Below, in pieces: positions 1 to 10,114 of a stretch of DNA of 39,628 bases. This DNA is from Arachnopeziza araneosa (Eukaryota; Ascomycota; Leotiomycetes; Helotiales; Arachnopezizaceae): assembly GCA_003988855.1 (NCBI GenBank), contig QYAI01000217.1, positions 1-39,628 of the forward strand. The letters run 5' to 3'. Position 1 is the first letter of the stretch; each line of letters opens with the position of its first letter. The notes under the pieces were generated by a model that was given only the letters and a program-made list of their open reading frames with translations, did no database searches and was not told the DNA's origin. The position numbers and the translations under genes were made by a program.

Positions 1-98
1 AAGTAATATAAAAGCAGCGATATCAACAAGGCTATTTTGGGGTAGCGTGGTGTGGCTTGCTAGGGAGGGGGGGTCTTGACTTTTTGCACCCTACTGTA
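1..98. mobile_element. End of a Tc1/mariner (Fot1/pogo-type) element running off the left edge
   Basis: Read on the minus strand from 96, the sequence starts CAGTAGGGTGCAAAAAG and runs into a C-rich stretch, in the style of Fot1-like terminal repeats. It is bounded by TA at 97-98, the usual mariner target. Only one end is in the window, so the family and length are unknown. Its first 15 bases match the end of the adjacent MITE exactly, so together they make a perfect 32-bp palindrome at 82-113. Confidence 0.5.
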
Positions 99-217
99 CA
101 GTAGGGTGCAAAATATTTGTCCAGTGGTTCGTGCTGGCGTGACAAGAATTACCCCGCTATATTATAAATACGTATTTCAGAGCACGGACCACTGGACGAA
201 CCTTTTGCACCCCACTG
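99..217. mobile_element. 119-bp mariner-type MITE with 37-bp terminal inverted repeats
   Basis: Bases 99-135 and 181-217 are inverted repeats of each other. They start CAGTAGGGTGCAAAA and CAGTGGGGTGCAAAA respectively and match at about 32 of 37 positions. TA dinucleotides flank both ends (97-98 and 218-219), as expected for a Tc1/mariner target duplication. The 45-bp centre has no coding capacity. Several differences between the arms are C/T or G/A transitions, which fits mild RIP or simple decay. It must have been mobilised by a transposase encoded elsewhere. Confidence 0.75.
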
Positions 218-219
218 TA

Positions 220-1676
220 ACTCTGCCACTACTTAAGCACTGAAGTAAGCATGACTCTAACCTCGGTAGAGTACTGTAAGCTTCCCTCACTGCTTTCGTC
301 CTCTTTTGATCTCTGCTGCAAAGGCAAAAAAGAGAGCCGTAGAGAGCGCTGCAGGACTACTCCTCGTCTCCCTAAAGAAAAAACTCTTTCTAGACTGTGT
401 TTGACTGTATCTGTAAGAGCCCGCATCGGTTCTGACCACGTGCTTGCCACGTGACTACCCCTGAATAGGTTCAGGGAATAGGTTCAGGGTGGACTAGGAA
501 TGGTACCGGCCCAGAAGAGGTTAGAGGACCCACCCTCATTTCATTGTATCCAGCTTCTCTCTGGGAGAACTCCTTTCTCTTCTTTTCTCAACTTCTTCTT
601 TTCCTTCGTAGCTAGCCTATAAGTAGGAATATATTCAGTCTACATTCAGAGTACTCCCATATACCCTTCGTAGCAGTATTCATATTTGTGCCGTTACAGT
701 ATCTCGGCATACTGCAGTTTACAGCGTAATAGTTTAAATATCTAGTTAAATATTAACTTTTAGTTTTAGCTTTTTTTTCTAAACTTTAAAACAAAGCTAT
801 AGAACGTTTCTATTTATCTAGATTATATTTAATATATTCGAAGCTATTTATTTTCGTTATATTATGACGAATTTAATTAAGGATATATATACTGACCCGC
901 TTCTGTAAGAACTAAAGTAAATCTTTCTTCATTTAAACCCGGACAAAGTAGTCGCTGAGCGCTCTTCGAATTGTGGTTCCGCAATGACGCAGCCAATATA
1001 TTCAGGGCTGAGCGCACGAATTAAACTATGCTGCTTCATATAGGAGAATATACTTACCCGCTTCTAAGAACTTTGATGTAATCCGGGCTTAGGCGGAGTG
1101 GGTCATATGCCAGCGGAAGCCAGAACGGAAGTGTTCGAACACCAGGAGATGGTATGCATATTTAGAACAATGTACCTTGGAACAATTTTGTTCCAGAGGC
1201 CAAATAACGTCAAACTCATTCCATTTCAAAGACTCTCGTTCGTAAGAGTCGCCACGAAAATTTTAGACTCAAGGCTATGATTGGATACAAGTGCGCTCCG
1301 CGCTTTCATTGGCCATTGCCGCCAGAAACAAGCTTGGCGCTACGTTCTCTGATTGGACAGAGCCGCGCTTCCCACGGAATCAATCCGCTGATACTCGAGT
1401 ATTAATAATTTATAGAGAAGAGTAATGAGTACTCGTGCAGTAATCGCAATGATTTCTCCGACTCAAGGTCTTTGGAATTGATTGATCAGCGAGACCAAAT
1501 TCTTGTACCGAACACTGAGCAAGCGGTTACTGCTATAAGTAGCAGTGTTTCCTCTCAACACATCCAGTTCATCTGAGCATATATTCCATCTTTGATCCTC
1601 TTCAAATATCAATCAAACCATTGATTACTGTCCTCCCTGTACTTCATTCATCATCAACTGTTTCCACTACAAAATC
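220..1676. other. Intergenic region upstream of the SDR gene
   Basis: I see no convincing gene. Visible items are two CACGTG palindromes (437-442 and 448-453), a tandem pair of the 13-mer AATAGGTTCAGGG (464-489), an AT-rich patch at about 700-890 and a near-identical direct repeat of about 25 bp (888-913 and 1049-1072). ATTGG (inverted CCAAT) boxes near 1308 and 1353 lie about 350 bp before the SDR start and could belong to its promoter. Confidence 0.4.
464..489. repeat. 13-bp tandem duplication
   Basis: AATAGGTTCAGGG occurs twice head to tail without mismatch. It lies just after the paired CACGTG motifs. Confidence 0.8.
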
Positions 1677-2729
1677 ATGGTAGCTCACACTGAGATTCAG
1701 GCTTCAAACGCCCAGATTACTGACGGCACTACTCCGCGAGTTGCTGTATTCATCGGTGGGACCGCTGGGATCGGAAAAGCAGCCTTGACTGCCCTCGTAG
1801 CTAAGGAATCCCCCATCAGAGTCTATATTGTTGGTCGAGACAAGGATAGTCGCAAGCAATGGCTTGAAGAGCTTGAGAAGTCAAACCCTCAAGCCCAAAT
1901 CGTCTGGCTGGAAGGCCAGGCATCACTGCTAGCTGATGCAAAGCGATTGTCTGACGAGATCAAGATTCATGAGAAGAGCATCGATCTTCTATTTCTCTCA
2001 GCAGGCTTCTTGCCGTTCGGTGGTAGACAAGGTTAGCAACGCTGTCAGTTTATGTAGTAAACTTCTCATCTGTGTATAGAAACCTCTGAAGGCCTCGAAG
2101 CATCCTTAGCTCTCCTTTATTGGACTCGAATGCTTTTCATCACTGAACTGCTACCTCTTCTAACCAACCCCTCGTCCATTCGAGCGACCTACCACCCACG
2201 CATTGTCAGCATTCTAGGGACGGGTTTTGAAAACCCCGATCTCCCACTTGAGGACTTTGACTTGCGCAATGCGGAAACACTCAGCACCATGCAAGTCGCT
2301 CAGCAATCTTCGACCATGACCACGCTCTCATTGAATCATCTCGCTACAGATGCAGCAAACAGGAATGTCGTCTTCATCCACAACCATCCGGGCGCGGTCA
2401 AGACGGAGATATTTAAGAATGGATGGAATGGACAACCCATTGATTATTCCAAGGTACCCCCTGCTGTTCTGGAGGGCATGAGTCCGGAGATGTCTGGCGA
2501 GAGAAGTCTGTACTTGATTACAAGCGCCGAATTTGGCGGCAAGGGCGTCCCGTTACAGAAGGGTGTTGTTGAAGGCTTGACGATCGAAAAGACCGAGACT
2601 GGTGCTCTTTTTTGCGTCAATGGTGGGATTGAGGTCATACAAGTTAATGCTCTTGAGAAGCTGAAGGAGAGAAAAGCCGAGACTGCAGTATGGGAAGCAA
2701 CACAAAAAGTTTTGGCGCCGTATATTTGA
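1677..2729 (+). CDS. Short-chain dehydrogenase/reductase (SDR) family protein
   Basis: The gene has two exons, 1677-2031 and 2080-2729. The 48-nt intron has donor GTTAGC and acceptor ATAG, and the product is 334 aa. Near residue 30 the glycine-rich nucleotide-binding motif GGTAGIGKAAL is clear, followed by an LSAG turn that corresponds to the NNAG motif. After the splice the helix TSEGLEASLALLYWTRMLF matches fungal SDRs. A canonical YxxxK catalytic pair is not obvious; the expected region reads STMTTLSLNHLA. This may therefore be one of the atypical fungal SDR-like proteins, some of which occur near secondary-metabolism genes. The substrate cannot be predicted. It is transcribed away from the transposon-rich left edge and has no partner gene nearby. 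Confidence 0.85.
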
Positions 2730-3502
2730 GGTGAGGCTGGATGTCAAAGCGGAGACAACCTTAAAGAAAAATTGGAATTTGACAGAATACATTTTGATAT
2801 CACGCAATAAACCTTTAACTTAACATATCCGTCTGCCATGCGTGATGGTCATCAAGATCTGTTATCAACCGTCGGACCACTGTCCTTGTATGGTTCATCC
2901 CCCTACGGACACGCCTCGGTTACAGTTTTAGCGAGCACATGCAACGATTCCGCTTCCAGTTCTGGTCGGACTGGAAAGAAACATCGAAACCACTTCTGTT
3001 TACAATGATGGTACAAAGCGAATGCCGTCCCGCACTATTCATAAAGACTAGAAAGGGAATATAATTCCAACTCGTATCTCCCCGGATGAACCTTAGACGT
3101 CGTCTCCGGGTGTCACGGCCTGAGATAAGTATTCGCTTAGCCCCTGATCGGGTAGAGCCGCCCGGACTGTAACACTTAAGCGTTTCATCTCAGCCTCATC
3201 TTTCTCATCCACCACTCACAATCACCAATTCCATTAATGATCGGACCCTAAGTAAGTAAACTGGAACCTCTCCGCAGTTGCCTAACTTCCCAAATCTTGA
3301 TTCTGTGCATACACGGTGGAACCTCTTTCATTGGTGCTTTATCAGCAGCCTTATCAGTGTCACAACGCTTGTGTAGGAGTGCCGATCCTCTAAGTTTCAA
3401 GACCACCCACTGCTCTGGGTCTGGGATATCCTTTCTCCTTCTCCTTGCCTTTCTCTTCTTTCCTTTCGTCTTTTGTTTCCCTGTAAGCTATTTCTATACA
3501 TC
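2730..3502. other. Intergenic region: SDR 3' end and promoter of the membrane-protein gene
   Basis: No convincing gene is visible. A short open frame around 3297-3506 has no family signature. A pyrimidine-rich run at about 3430-3482 lies just upstream of the next start codon, as is common in fungal promoters and leaders. Confidence 0.4.
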
Positions 3503-4493
3503 ATGACTCGATCACTATTCTCAACAACTCTGCTCCTCTCTTTAACCGTCTCGGTTCGAGCTCTAGCAACATGTTATTATCCAGATGGAGTGACAACTGT
3601 TCCTGGCCATGTTCCTTGTAATCAGACCATTGCATCACCATCAGCGTGTTGTGATCCTCTTGACGCTTGTTCTCATAGTGGGATCTGTCTTGGTCGATCG
3701 GGGTGGACATATCGGGGGAGTTGTACGGACAAGAGTTGGCAATCAGATAATTGTGCAGCCACACAGTTCCCTCAATGTCTAACAGGTAGATATTTTGTAA
3801 ATGTGTAAGTAATCAGCTAAAGAACATCTAGATCCGTCAACGAAAAAGAAATACAACACATTCACACCAATCTGGTCATGTGCAAGCCCAGGAACGGTGG
3901 AGACTTCTTACTGCTGTTCCTATAGTAATACCTCCGACTCATGCTGTGGGGATGATTTCACTCTCGGCGTCACGGGAGCTGCATTCAAGCCTGGATTTGA
4001 TCAGTTTGTTGTGAATATTACTCAAGAAGCGGCAGTTGCTGCCAACGCAAGCCAGACTACAAATTCGACAAGCGCATCGAATAGCACAGATACAACAGCC
4101 TCGTCTGAAACTGCAGCAGTCAACTCTGGAAGCAGCGATATTGGGACAAAAGTCGGGCTGGGTGTCGGCATACCGCTCGGCGTCCTTGTAGCAGGAATCC
4201 TCGCCTTGCTGTTCTACCGTGAGTCTAGCAGGCGCAGAGTCTATGGAACAGAGTCGCTTTACAACGGAGGAGGCTCAATTGGAAGTTCACAGACTCCATT
4301 GGTGCCGCAACCTCCGATGAATCAAAATATTGCGTTTGGTGGTGCATACATGCAGCCGAGTCAGACAGTTCCGTTGAAAATTGATACTCAGCAGCCTGCT
4401 TACCCGCCGACTCTAGCGAAATCAGACTCGTATACACCTGCTCCCGTGTATGAGGTGCCACCGAAGCACGATATCCATGAGTTGAGGGCGTGA
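3503..4493 (+). CDS. Cys-rich type I membrane protein with Ser/Thr-rich stalk
   Basis: Two exons, 3503-3785 and 3832-4493, are joined by a 46-nt intron (GTAGAT...CTAG) and give 314 aa. I chose the ATG at 3503 because it starts directly with a signal peptide (TRSLFSTTLLLSLTVSVRALA); an upstream in-frame ATG at 3473 would add ten residues before it. The ectodomain starts TCYYPDG and carries about a dozen cysteines including SACCD, SYCCSY and DSCCGDD. A stalk rich in N-T/S-S sequons follows. One membrane helix (VGLGVGIPLGVLVAGILALL) ends in a basic stop-transfer (RESSRRR), then comes a Pro-rich cytosolic tail of about 85 residues. TCYYPDG-type ectodomains are common in filamentous fungi, and I know no assigned function. 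A cell-surface sensor or adhesion role is inference only. Confidence 0.8.
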
Positions 4494-4968
4494 GCGCCGA
4501 GTGTTCTGGCAGGTCAAAGAGCGGACTTCTTACGTTGAGACTTCATTCTGAAGGTGCAGTTAAGTGATTTGTCTGATATGAGAAGTGGCGTTATTTGGGA
4601 AGACAAAGGCCTTTTCTGATCTGAGTTTTTAGATTACATGTGGAGTTCTGATGACTGTTAAAGGAGGCGTTTTGTAACTATATATACCATTCATTCTTAG
4701 GCTTGAAGGAAGCCACCTTGCTAAATTCAGACATAGGATGAAGAATTTCTGTGTTGTGCACTCGACGAGTATTCAAATAACAGGAGATTTTCAATTGTTT
4801 ATTCAATGATAGTGTAGAGCTACGATTGAAGGGGGAAAGTACATTCGGCGACGGTCTAGAAATCAGCCTTACGAGTGGGGGGGGGGGGGGCAAACACGGC
4901 ATTCAACAACGCATGCACAGCCACACCCGAGCTTCGTCAACACCAACACTTCTATTCACTTCTCTCAT
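4494..4968. other. Intergenic region with a 14-G homopolymer
   Basis: No gene is seen. A run of 14 G (4877-4890) lies about 80 bp before the first ATG of the next gene. The rest is the 3' flank of one gene and the promoter of the next. Confidence 0.5.
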
Positions 4969-5592
4969 ATGAAGTTCCTTCTAAATCTTAAAAGGCCTCT
5001 CATTCCCCTCTACTTCCTCAATCCAACACCCCTCACCTCTCGTATTCAATCTCGTCCAAAAATGGTCAGCGTGACAAAACCCAAGATAACACTGATCCAG
5101 GCGCCTCAGCCTTACACCAAGCCTCACGACCACCCCCTCATCTTCCTGTCCGGCAGTATCTCCCTCACGACTCCCACCTGGCAAGAAGCGCTCATCTCTT
5201 CCTTGTCCGACACCTCCACGCATCTCACGATCCTGAATCCGCACCGTAAGGACTGGGATTCGAGCTGGAAGGAGACGCTGGATTTCCCACCATTCGTGGA
5301 GCAGGTCAATTGGGAACTGGACGGGCTGGAGAATGCTGATATCGTGGTCATGTATTTTGGGGCTGAGGCCAAGGCCCCGATTAGTTTGCTGGAGCTGGGG
5401 ATCAATGTGGGGAACGTGAAGAGTGCGGGGAAGAAGGTGGTGATTTATTGTCCCGAGGGGTATTGGAAGAGGGGGAATGTGCAGCTTGTTGCTGCGAGGG
5501 CGGGAGTTGAGGTTGTCGGGAGTGTGGAGAAGTTGGTGGTCAAAGCCAACGGATTGGTGAGAGAATTAGAGGAGAAGAGGGTAGCGAAGTGA
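4969..5592 (+). CDS. Nucleoside 2-deoxyribosyltransferase-like protein
   Basis: A single exon encodes 207 aa, or 176 aa if translation starts at Met32 (5062). Family features are LIFLSGSI at the first beta strand, LNPHRKDWDSSW, then a helix with QVNWELDGLENADIVVMYF, and APISLLELG carrying the likely catalytic Glu142. Enzymes of this fold move deoxyribose between bases or hydrolyse N-glycosidic bonds, and the fungal members are largely uncharacterised. The first 31 residues hold six basic residues and no acidic one, like a mitochondrial presequence. Met32 has the better start context (AAAATGG), so two products, mitochondrial and cytosolic, are possible. That last point is inference. Confidence 0.8.
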   Translation: MKFLLNLKRPLIPLYFLNPTPLTSRIQSRPKMVSVTKPKITLIQAPQPYTKPHDHPLIFLSGSISLTTPTWQEALISSLSDTSTHLTILNPHRKDWDSSWKETLDFPPFVEQVNWELDGLENADIVVMYFGAEAKAPISLLELGINVGNVKSAGKKVVIYCPEGYWKRGNVQLVAARAGVEVVGSVEKLVVKANGLVRELEEKRVAK

Positions 5593-5872
5593 GAGGAGGA
5601 ACATAAGAGAATGTTGGAGCTGAAGGTGGTTAGAATGAAAGAGGATAGGCCAGTTTCAGCAGCATGGAGTAAAACATTCNGTTTTCAACTATACTTTTAG
5701 ATTCGCATTTGACCTTTCTATAAGACGCCAAATGCTTGATCAAATCTAACATAGAAAACCATATTCGGGTATCTACTACGACCAAACGCGTTTGTGAAGA
5801 CCCAGCAAATCCAGTTTAGGGTATATGTATACTGAAATCCACCCAAAAGTCCCAGTAGCTAAATCATTCGTA

Positions 5873-7021
5873 TTATGTTTCCGCGAGCGCCTCATTGGTA
5901 CAAATCTTAATCTCCGGACACCATTTTTCAATCTCGCCCATTCTCTTCTTCTGCCAGACATTCGGCAGATGATATCCAAGTGGTTTATCATACCACATCG
6001 TCTCGACCGAAAATTCCATTGCTACCTCAGTGGTAGGTAGATTGGCACCCATCATCTTCATCTTTTGTGAGAACCATTGGTCCTCGTGGTTGAGATCTGC
6101 CCCTGTATGATCCCCGCTTCGGTCTGCTTGCCATTCGAAATTCTTTGTGATTTCTAGCGAGAGCGTGCGATTACGCAGTGATAGACCTCCATTGTAACCT
6201 ACACCTAGCTTTCTCTCGCTATTGATAGGTGCACCGACAAAGTCGTATTCGAAGAAGTATTCCACCTTCTGCGGCGAGTTGGCGCAGATTATGCTATCCG
6301 TCTGGAATATAAGGATATGTTCGGCCGGAGCCATCTCCTCCCACAGCCACGACTTGGTGAAGAATTCGGAGACGGTAGTTTGCGTAGTCATATTTGTTCC
6401 TGGAAGTAGAGAGCGTACGCGGAATCGGCCATCGCGTACACCACGTTGAAATGCCGGCGATGCAACAAAGAGCTCGGAGTTGGAGCCGTCAGTGAATATA
6501 TGGATAGGCCATTCGGGGCCAAGGATAGAGGAGAAGTGTAGGATCACTGGGATGAGGTTTGGAAGGGTTCGGGTTTCGATTATGACTGCTGCCTTGATCG
6601 TAGAGAGCTGGCTTGTAGGTTGTGCTGGTGGTGCAGCCGTCTGTATAATTACAGGTATGCTTGTCTTTGCCGGCGAGGATGAAGCCAGAGAAGGGTTTAA
6701 AGGTTCGTCATCTGTAGGAGGTCGTATAGGTGTAACTTGAACGTCTGCAAGGTGGCTGCTTGTGACTGAAGATGCATCTACTTTCGATGAGGGAATATCG
6801 GTCAACGTTGGGTCCGCGGAGGTTGATTGCGCATGGGGAAGCGCATCTTTTTTGCGAAGGTGTGAAGATGTAAAGATCAGGAGGGTGAGAAGAAAGACGA
6901 TTCCGCTGGTGACGATAAACCTTTTGGCAAAGATAGATCGTGGTCGTCCGCGCAGTTTCGGGGGGTCTGCCTCAATCTCAAAGCTTTCTCTCGTCCGCAC
7001 TGCTTCCCATCCTTGTGTCAT
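5873..7021 (-). CDS. DUF5672 family type II membrane protein, glycosyltransferase-like
   Basis: A single exon encodes 382 aa. A short basic N-terminus precedes one membrane helix (FIVTSGIVFLLTLLIF, about residues 36-51). A Ser/Pro/Thr-rich stem of about 90 residues follows, then a lumenal domain starting AAVIIETRTLPNLIPVILHF. This layout and the strings FQTDSIICANS, EYDFVGAPI, GYNGGLSLRNR and HEDQWF match the fungal DUF5672 family, which resembles Golgi glycosyltransferases. FQTDSI probably plays the part of a DxD-like metal/nucleotide-sugar site. Donor and acceptor sugars are unknown. Confidence 0.8.
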   Translation of the reverse strand: MTQGWEAVRTRESFEIEADPPKLRGRPRSIFAKRFIVTSGIVFLLTLLIFTSSHLRKKDALPHAQSTSADPTLTDIPSSKVDASSVTSSHLADVQVTPIRPPTDDEPLNPSLASSSPAKTSIPVIIQTAAPPAQPTSQLSTIKAAVIIETRTLPNLIPVILHFSSILGPEWPIHIFTDGSNSELFVASPAFQRGVRDGRFRVRSLLPGTNMTTQTTVSEFFTKSWLWEEMAPAEHILIFQTDSIICANSPQKVEYFFEYDFVGAPINSERKLGVGYNGGLSLRNRTLSLEITKNFEWQADRSGDHTGADLNHEDQWFSQKMKMMGANLPTTEVAMEFSVETMWYDKPLGYHLPNVWQKKRMGEIEKWCPEIKICTNEALAET

Positions 7022-7831
7022 TATAGCGTCAAAGTAGTTGAGCTCGGTCTGCTAAGGAATTGAGGCATGGTCGGTGAAGAAGAAGGGGAGTTCGGAGAAA
7101 TATCGATTCCGGGAGATGGGAATTCCCAAGGCCTTTGGTTTTCGTTTAGGGGTTTGCCATTCCTTCAACGCCGCCTGCGACATTGGCGCCCAATGATAGG
7201 CTGGTGCCCCTGAATCCTTATCTTGGGCGCCACGGCACGGCACAACTCTCTCTTGGCGTATTTACACCAATTTGGTTTTCTATTCTTGTGCCATGCGGAT
7301 TCCGGTGTGCAGGATGGGGAAGATGCAAAGTCGCATATGAGAGATGCAGATTATCGGATGAGAGTGACGCTGCATTTCCGTCGCCCTGAGCGAAAAACTG
7401 CAAGGGCAAGTCAAGGAACGGAGAAGAGAAGGATTCTTCCCCTTAATTCTCTTCATGAATTATACCAGAACCGGGTTGAGAGATTTATTTCGCCGTCTTG
7501 ACAAAACACTGACGTTGATCTCACCCCATCAGCTGGATTGAAACAGCCACTGCTTTCTTTTCTTCAGCCTTCTGATAGTCACTGACTTGGCATCACCTCG
7601 ATCACACGGCCTCCTTCCCCATAGAGATCCTAGGCACAGACCAAGAGGCTTCTATTATGAGGAAAATTGGGCGATCAGAGCCGACCAAGACTGCACCACT
7701 TTGTAGCATCCACTCCACCGTCAGCGGTAATTAACCCAACATCTTGACACGGATACACGCAAAACAACGATAGCAAATCTCACACAGTTGGTATTCAACT
7801 TCATTCAACCTCGAGCATTGACTTGCACTGT
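7022..7831. other. Intergenic region between DUF5672 and GMC genes
   Basis: No supported gene. Several open frames of 60-90 codons overlap each other in different frames and carry no motif. It holds the DUF5672 promoter and the 3' flank of the GMC pseudogene. Confidence 0.4.
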
Positions 7832-9778
7832 TTAATTCAAAGCCATTTTAGCTGCTTCTTCCTTGATGAATTCGGCACCCCTCTCAGCAACCGCGTAGAC
7901 CACCGTTTGTAAATTCGCCCTCACTTGCAACGGAAAGATACTCGCATCAATGACCGGCAGATTACTCGTCTCGTGCACCTTGAACTTTGCATCGACGACA
8001 CCTCCTTCCTTGATTGGCAACATAGCGCAAGTTCCAATAGGATGGTATTCACTTTGAAAGAAGCCCTTCACCCACCCCTCTACATTGTCGGCATCTAGAT
8101 GGTAATATCCTGTTTGATACACCTTTCCATTTCCCTTTAATAAATTACCCAGTGGAGGGGCTGTGGCTACTCTCTCTAACCCTAGAGCAATTCTTTTCAA
8201 GACTTCCAAATCAAAAGGGTGAGAAAAGTACTTGGGATCAATCTCAGGATAGGCTGTTGGATCAGCAGAGACGATACGAACATGCCCTCTTGAAAATGGA
8301 TGTTCCAAGACCCCCAGAAGAGAAAAGAAATTCCCCGGTGTAGAAGCAACGAATAGTTTCGTAGTGTCATTCACAAATTGACGACTCTCGCCACCAGCGA
8401 CTGTCAGATATTGGGTAACAGCCTCGGTCTAGAATTGGGCTGAGAGAAGCTCATATTGCTCTTTCAATCCAGGGTGAGTGGCTCCCGAGAAATCATCTGG
8501 TGGCTGCACATCTCCACAATCGATTTGAGCACAGGAGAGAAGGCTCGAACTCGCACCTGTGGTGGCTAACGGACCAGTGGCGTTGACAATGTACTCTTCA
8601 TAAGCGGCTTCAAAGTATCCGGGTCTGTGAAATTATCCAGAGTTGGGATTCCCGAAATCACTTCCCAGCTGATTTTGTTAATAACCTCCTGTATCAAAAG
8701 TTCTGTTCAACACTCACCCAAGCGGAATGTAAGCATGGTCCTGCAAATTCTCACCAACATTCTCATTCGATACAACAACTTCAATTCCATGACTTTTCAG
8801 CAAGGATGGATTACCAATACCGGATAGCTCAAGGATATGAGGCGAACCGAAAGATCCTGCACAGAGAATGACTTCCTTGGTTGCGCTGACAGTCAATGTT
8901 TTGTTGGAGGCAAAATATTGTACTCCGGTAGCTGTGACTTGTCCAGATCCACTGGCGAAAAGTATTCTCTCAACCAGTGCACCTGTCAGCGCGGTCAGGT
9001 TCGGACGTTTCGAAACAGGGAGATAATAGCCATTCGCAGCATATATCCGCTTCCTCCCATTGAGATCCATATTCAGCAAGTTTGTATATCCACCAAGGGC
9101 AAGACCATCACGTGGATCAGACTTTATTTGAAGGCCTAATGTGTCGAATGCTTTCGGCCACGCCTTATCCAAAGGCCCGTAGATGTCTGGGAATGTATTG
9201 AAGATCGGGCCAGCCTCTCCATGATCATTAGTAACAACGATTTCCGTCTCTAAATCCTTTTCTACTATTCTTGAAGGCTTCATATCCTTCAGATCTTGAG
9301 AAGTACGGGTCCAAGGTCTTCCAAGACCAGTTAGCGTTTCCAAGCGCACCCCAGTTGTCAATATCTCGTTGCGAAGGGTGTGTCCAATACAAGAGATTGA
9401 TAGCGCTGGAACCACCAAGTTGTTTTCCTCGAGGATGAGCTACCCCCTGACCATTTGCATGAATTTGTGGCACAGTCTTGAAGTTCCAGTCGTATTCCGG
9501 ATCTCCGTACGTGGCTGTATACAAGCCTGGGGAGAGAATGTTGGTGTCATTGCTGTGATCATTTCCAGCTTCGAGGACTAGGACAGAGACACCTGGATCT
9601 TCGGTTAGACGTGTAGCGATTGTCAAACCGGCCGTACCTCCTCCAATTATTCTATTCAAGGTCAACTCCTCATTCCAAAATGTCAGAAGGAGTCGTACAC
9701 ATAGTCGTAACTCGGTACCACTGAAGCTTTGGTCTGTGACAACAGTAGAAACTGTGCAACTTTGGGAAGGAACCACAT
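7832..9778 (-). pseudogene. GMC oxidoreductase (FAD-dependent) pseudogene
   Basis: The frame can be traced from an ATG at 9778 that starts a secretory signal (MWFLPKVAQFLLLSQTKA). A 47-nt intron (9652-9698) follows, restoring YDYVIIGGGTAGLT, the FAD-binding motif. A second intron of 49 nt lies at 8669-8717. Normal family landmarks are YWTHPSQRDIDNWG, the GSFGSPHILELSGIG signature and C-terminal HPIGTCAML with the catalytic His. Three lesions break it: a frameshift between about 9250 and 9285 (one extra base), a second near 8619-8623 in a CCC run (one base missing), and an in-frame TAG at 8429-8431 that could come from CAG. Intact, it would be a secreted alcohol or aryl-alcohol oxidase-like enzyme of about 600 aa. 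Draft errors could explain the frameshifts but not easily the stop. Confidence 0.85.
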
Positions 9779-10114
9779 ATTTCTCATTCTCGAAAGGACT
9801 AGATGTACTCAAGAAGCATATTCTCAACAACTCGACCTGGATTTTCATTTTATTTAAGCAAAATTCTTTCCTCGGCTGTTCCTGGTAGCACTCATGATTA
9901 TTAAGGTTGTGCGCAGTGATCGTCGTCAAGGTTCGGTATTGTTCTCTGGTAACACGAGGTAGTTCTGGGTAGCATCTTTTAGCGTCTTCTCTATTGCACT
10001 AATTAACTTACTCTTTTGAGGTAATGTGTTTTGTAATCAGGTAACCCGCATTCGTAATCTTGAACTACGGAGTCCTGACGCAATTCCTAGAGTTATTTCG
10101 TAGGGAATTATAAT
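9779..10114. other. Intergenic region upstream of the GMC pseudogene
   Basis: Nothing recognisable. It contains the former GMC promoter and the 3' flank of the hydrolase gene. Confidence 0.4.

Noticed and set aside
5825..7243. Several plus-strand open frames of 60-90 codons
   Set aside because: They lie opposite the DUF5672 gene or in its promoter, overlap one another and have no motif; they are antisense shadows.
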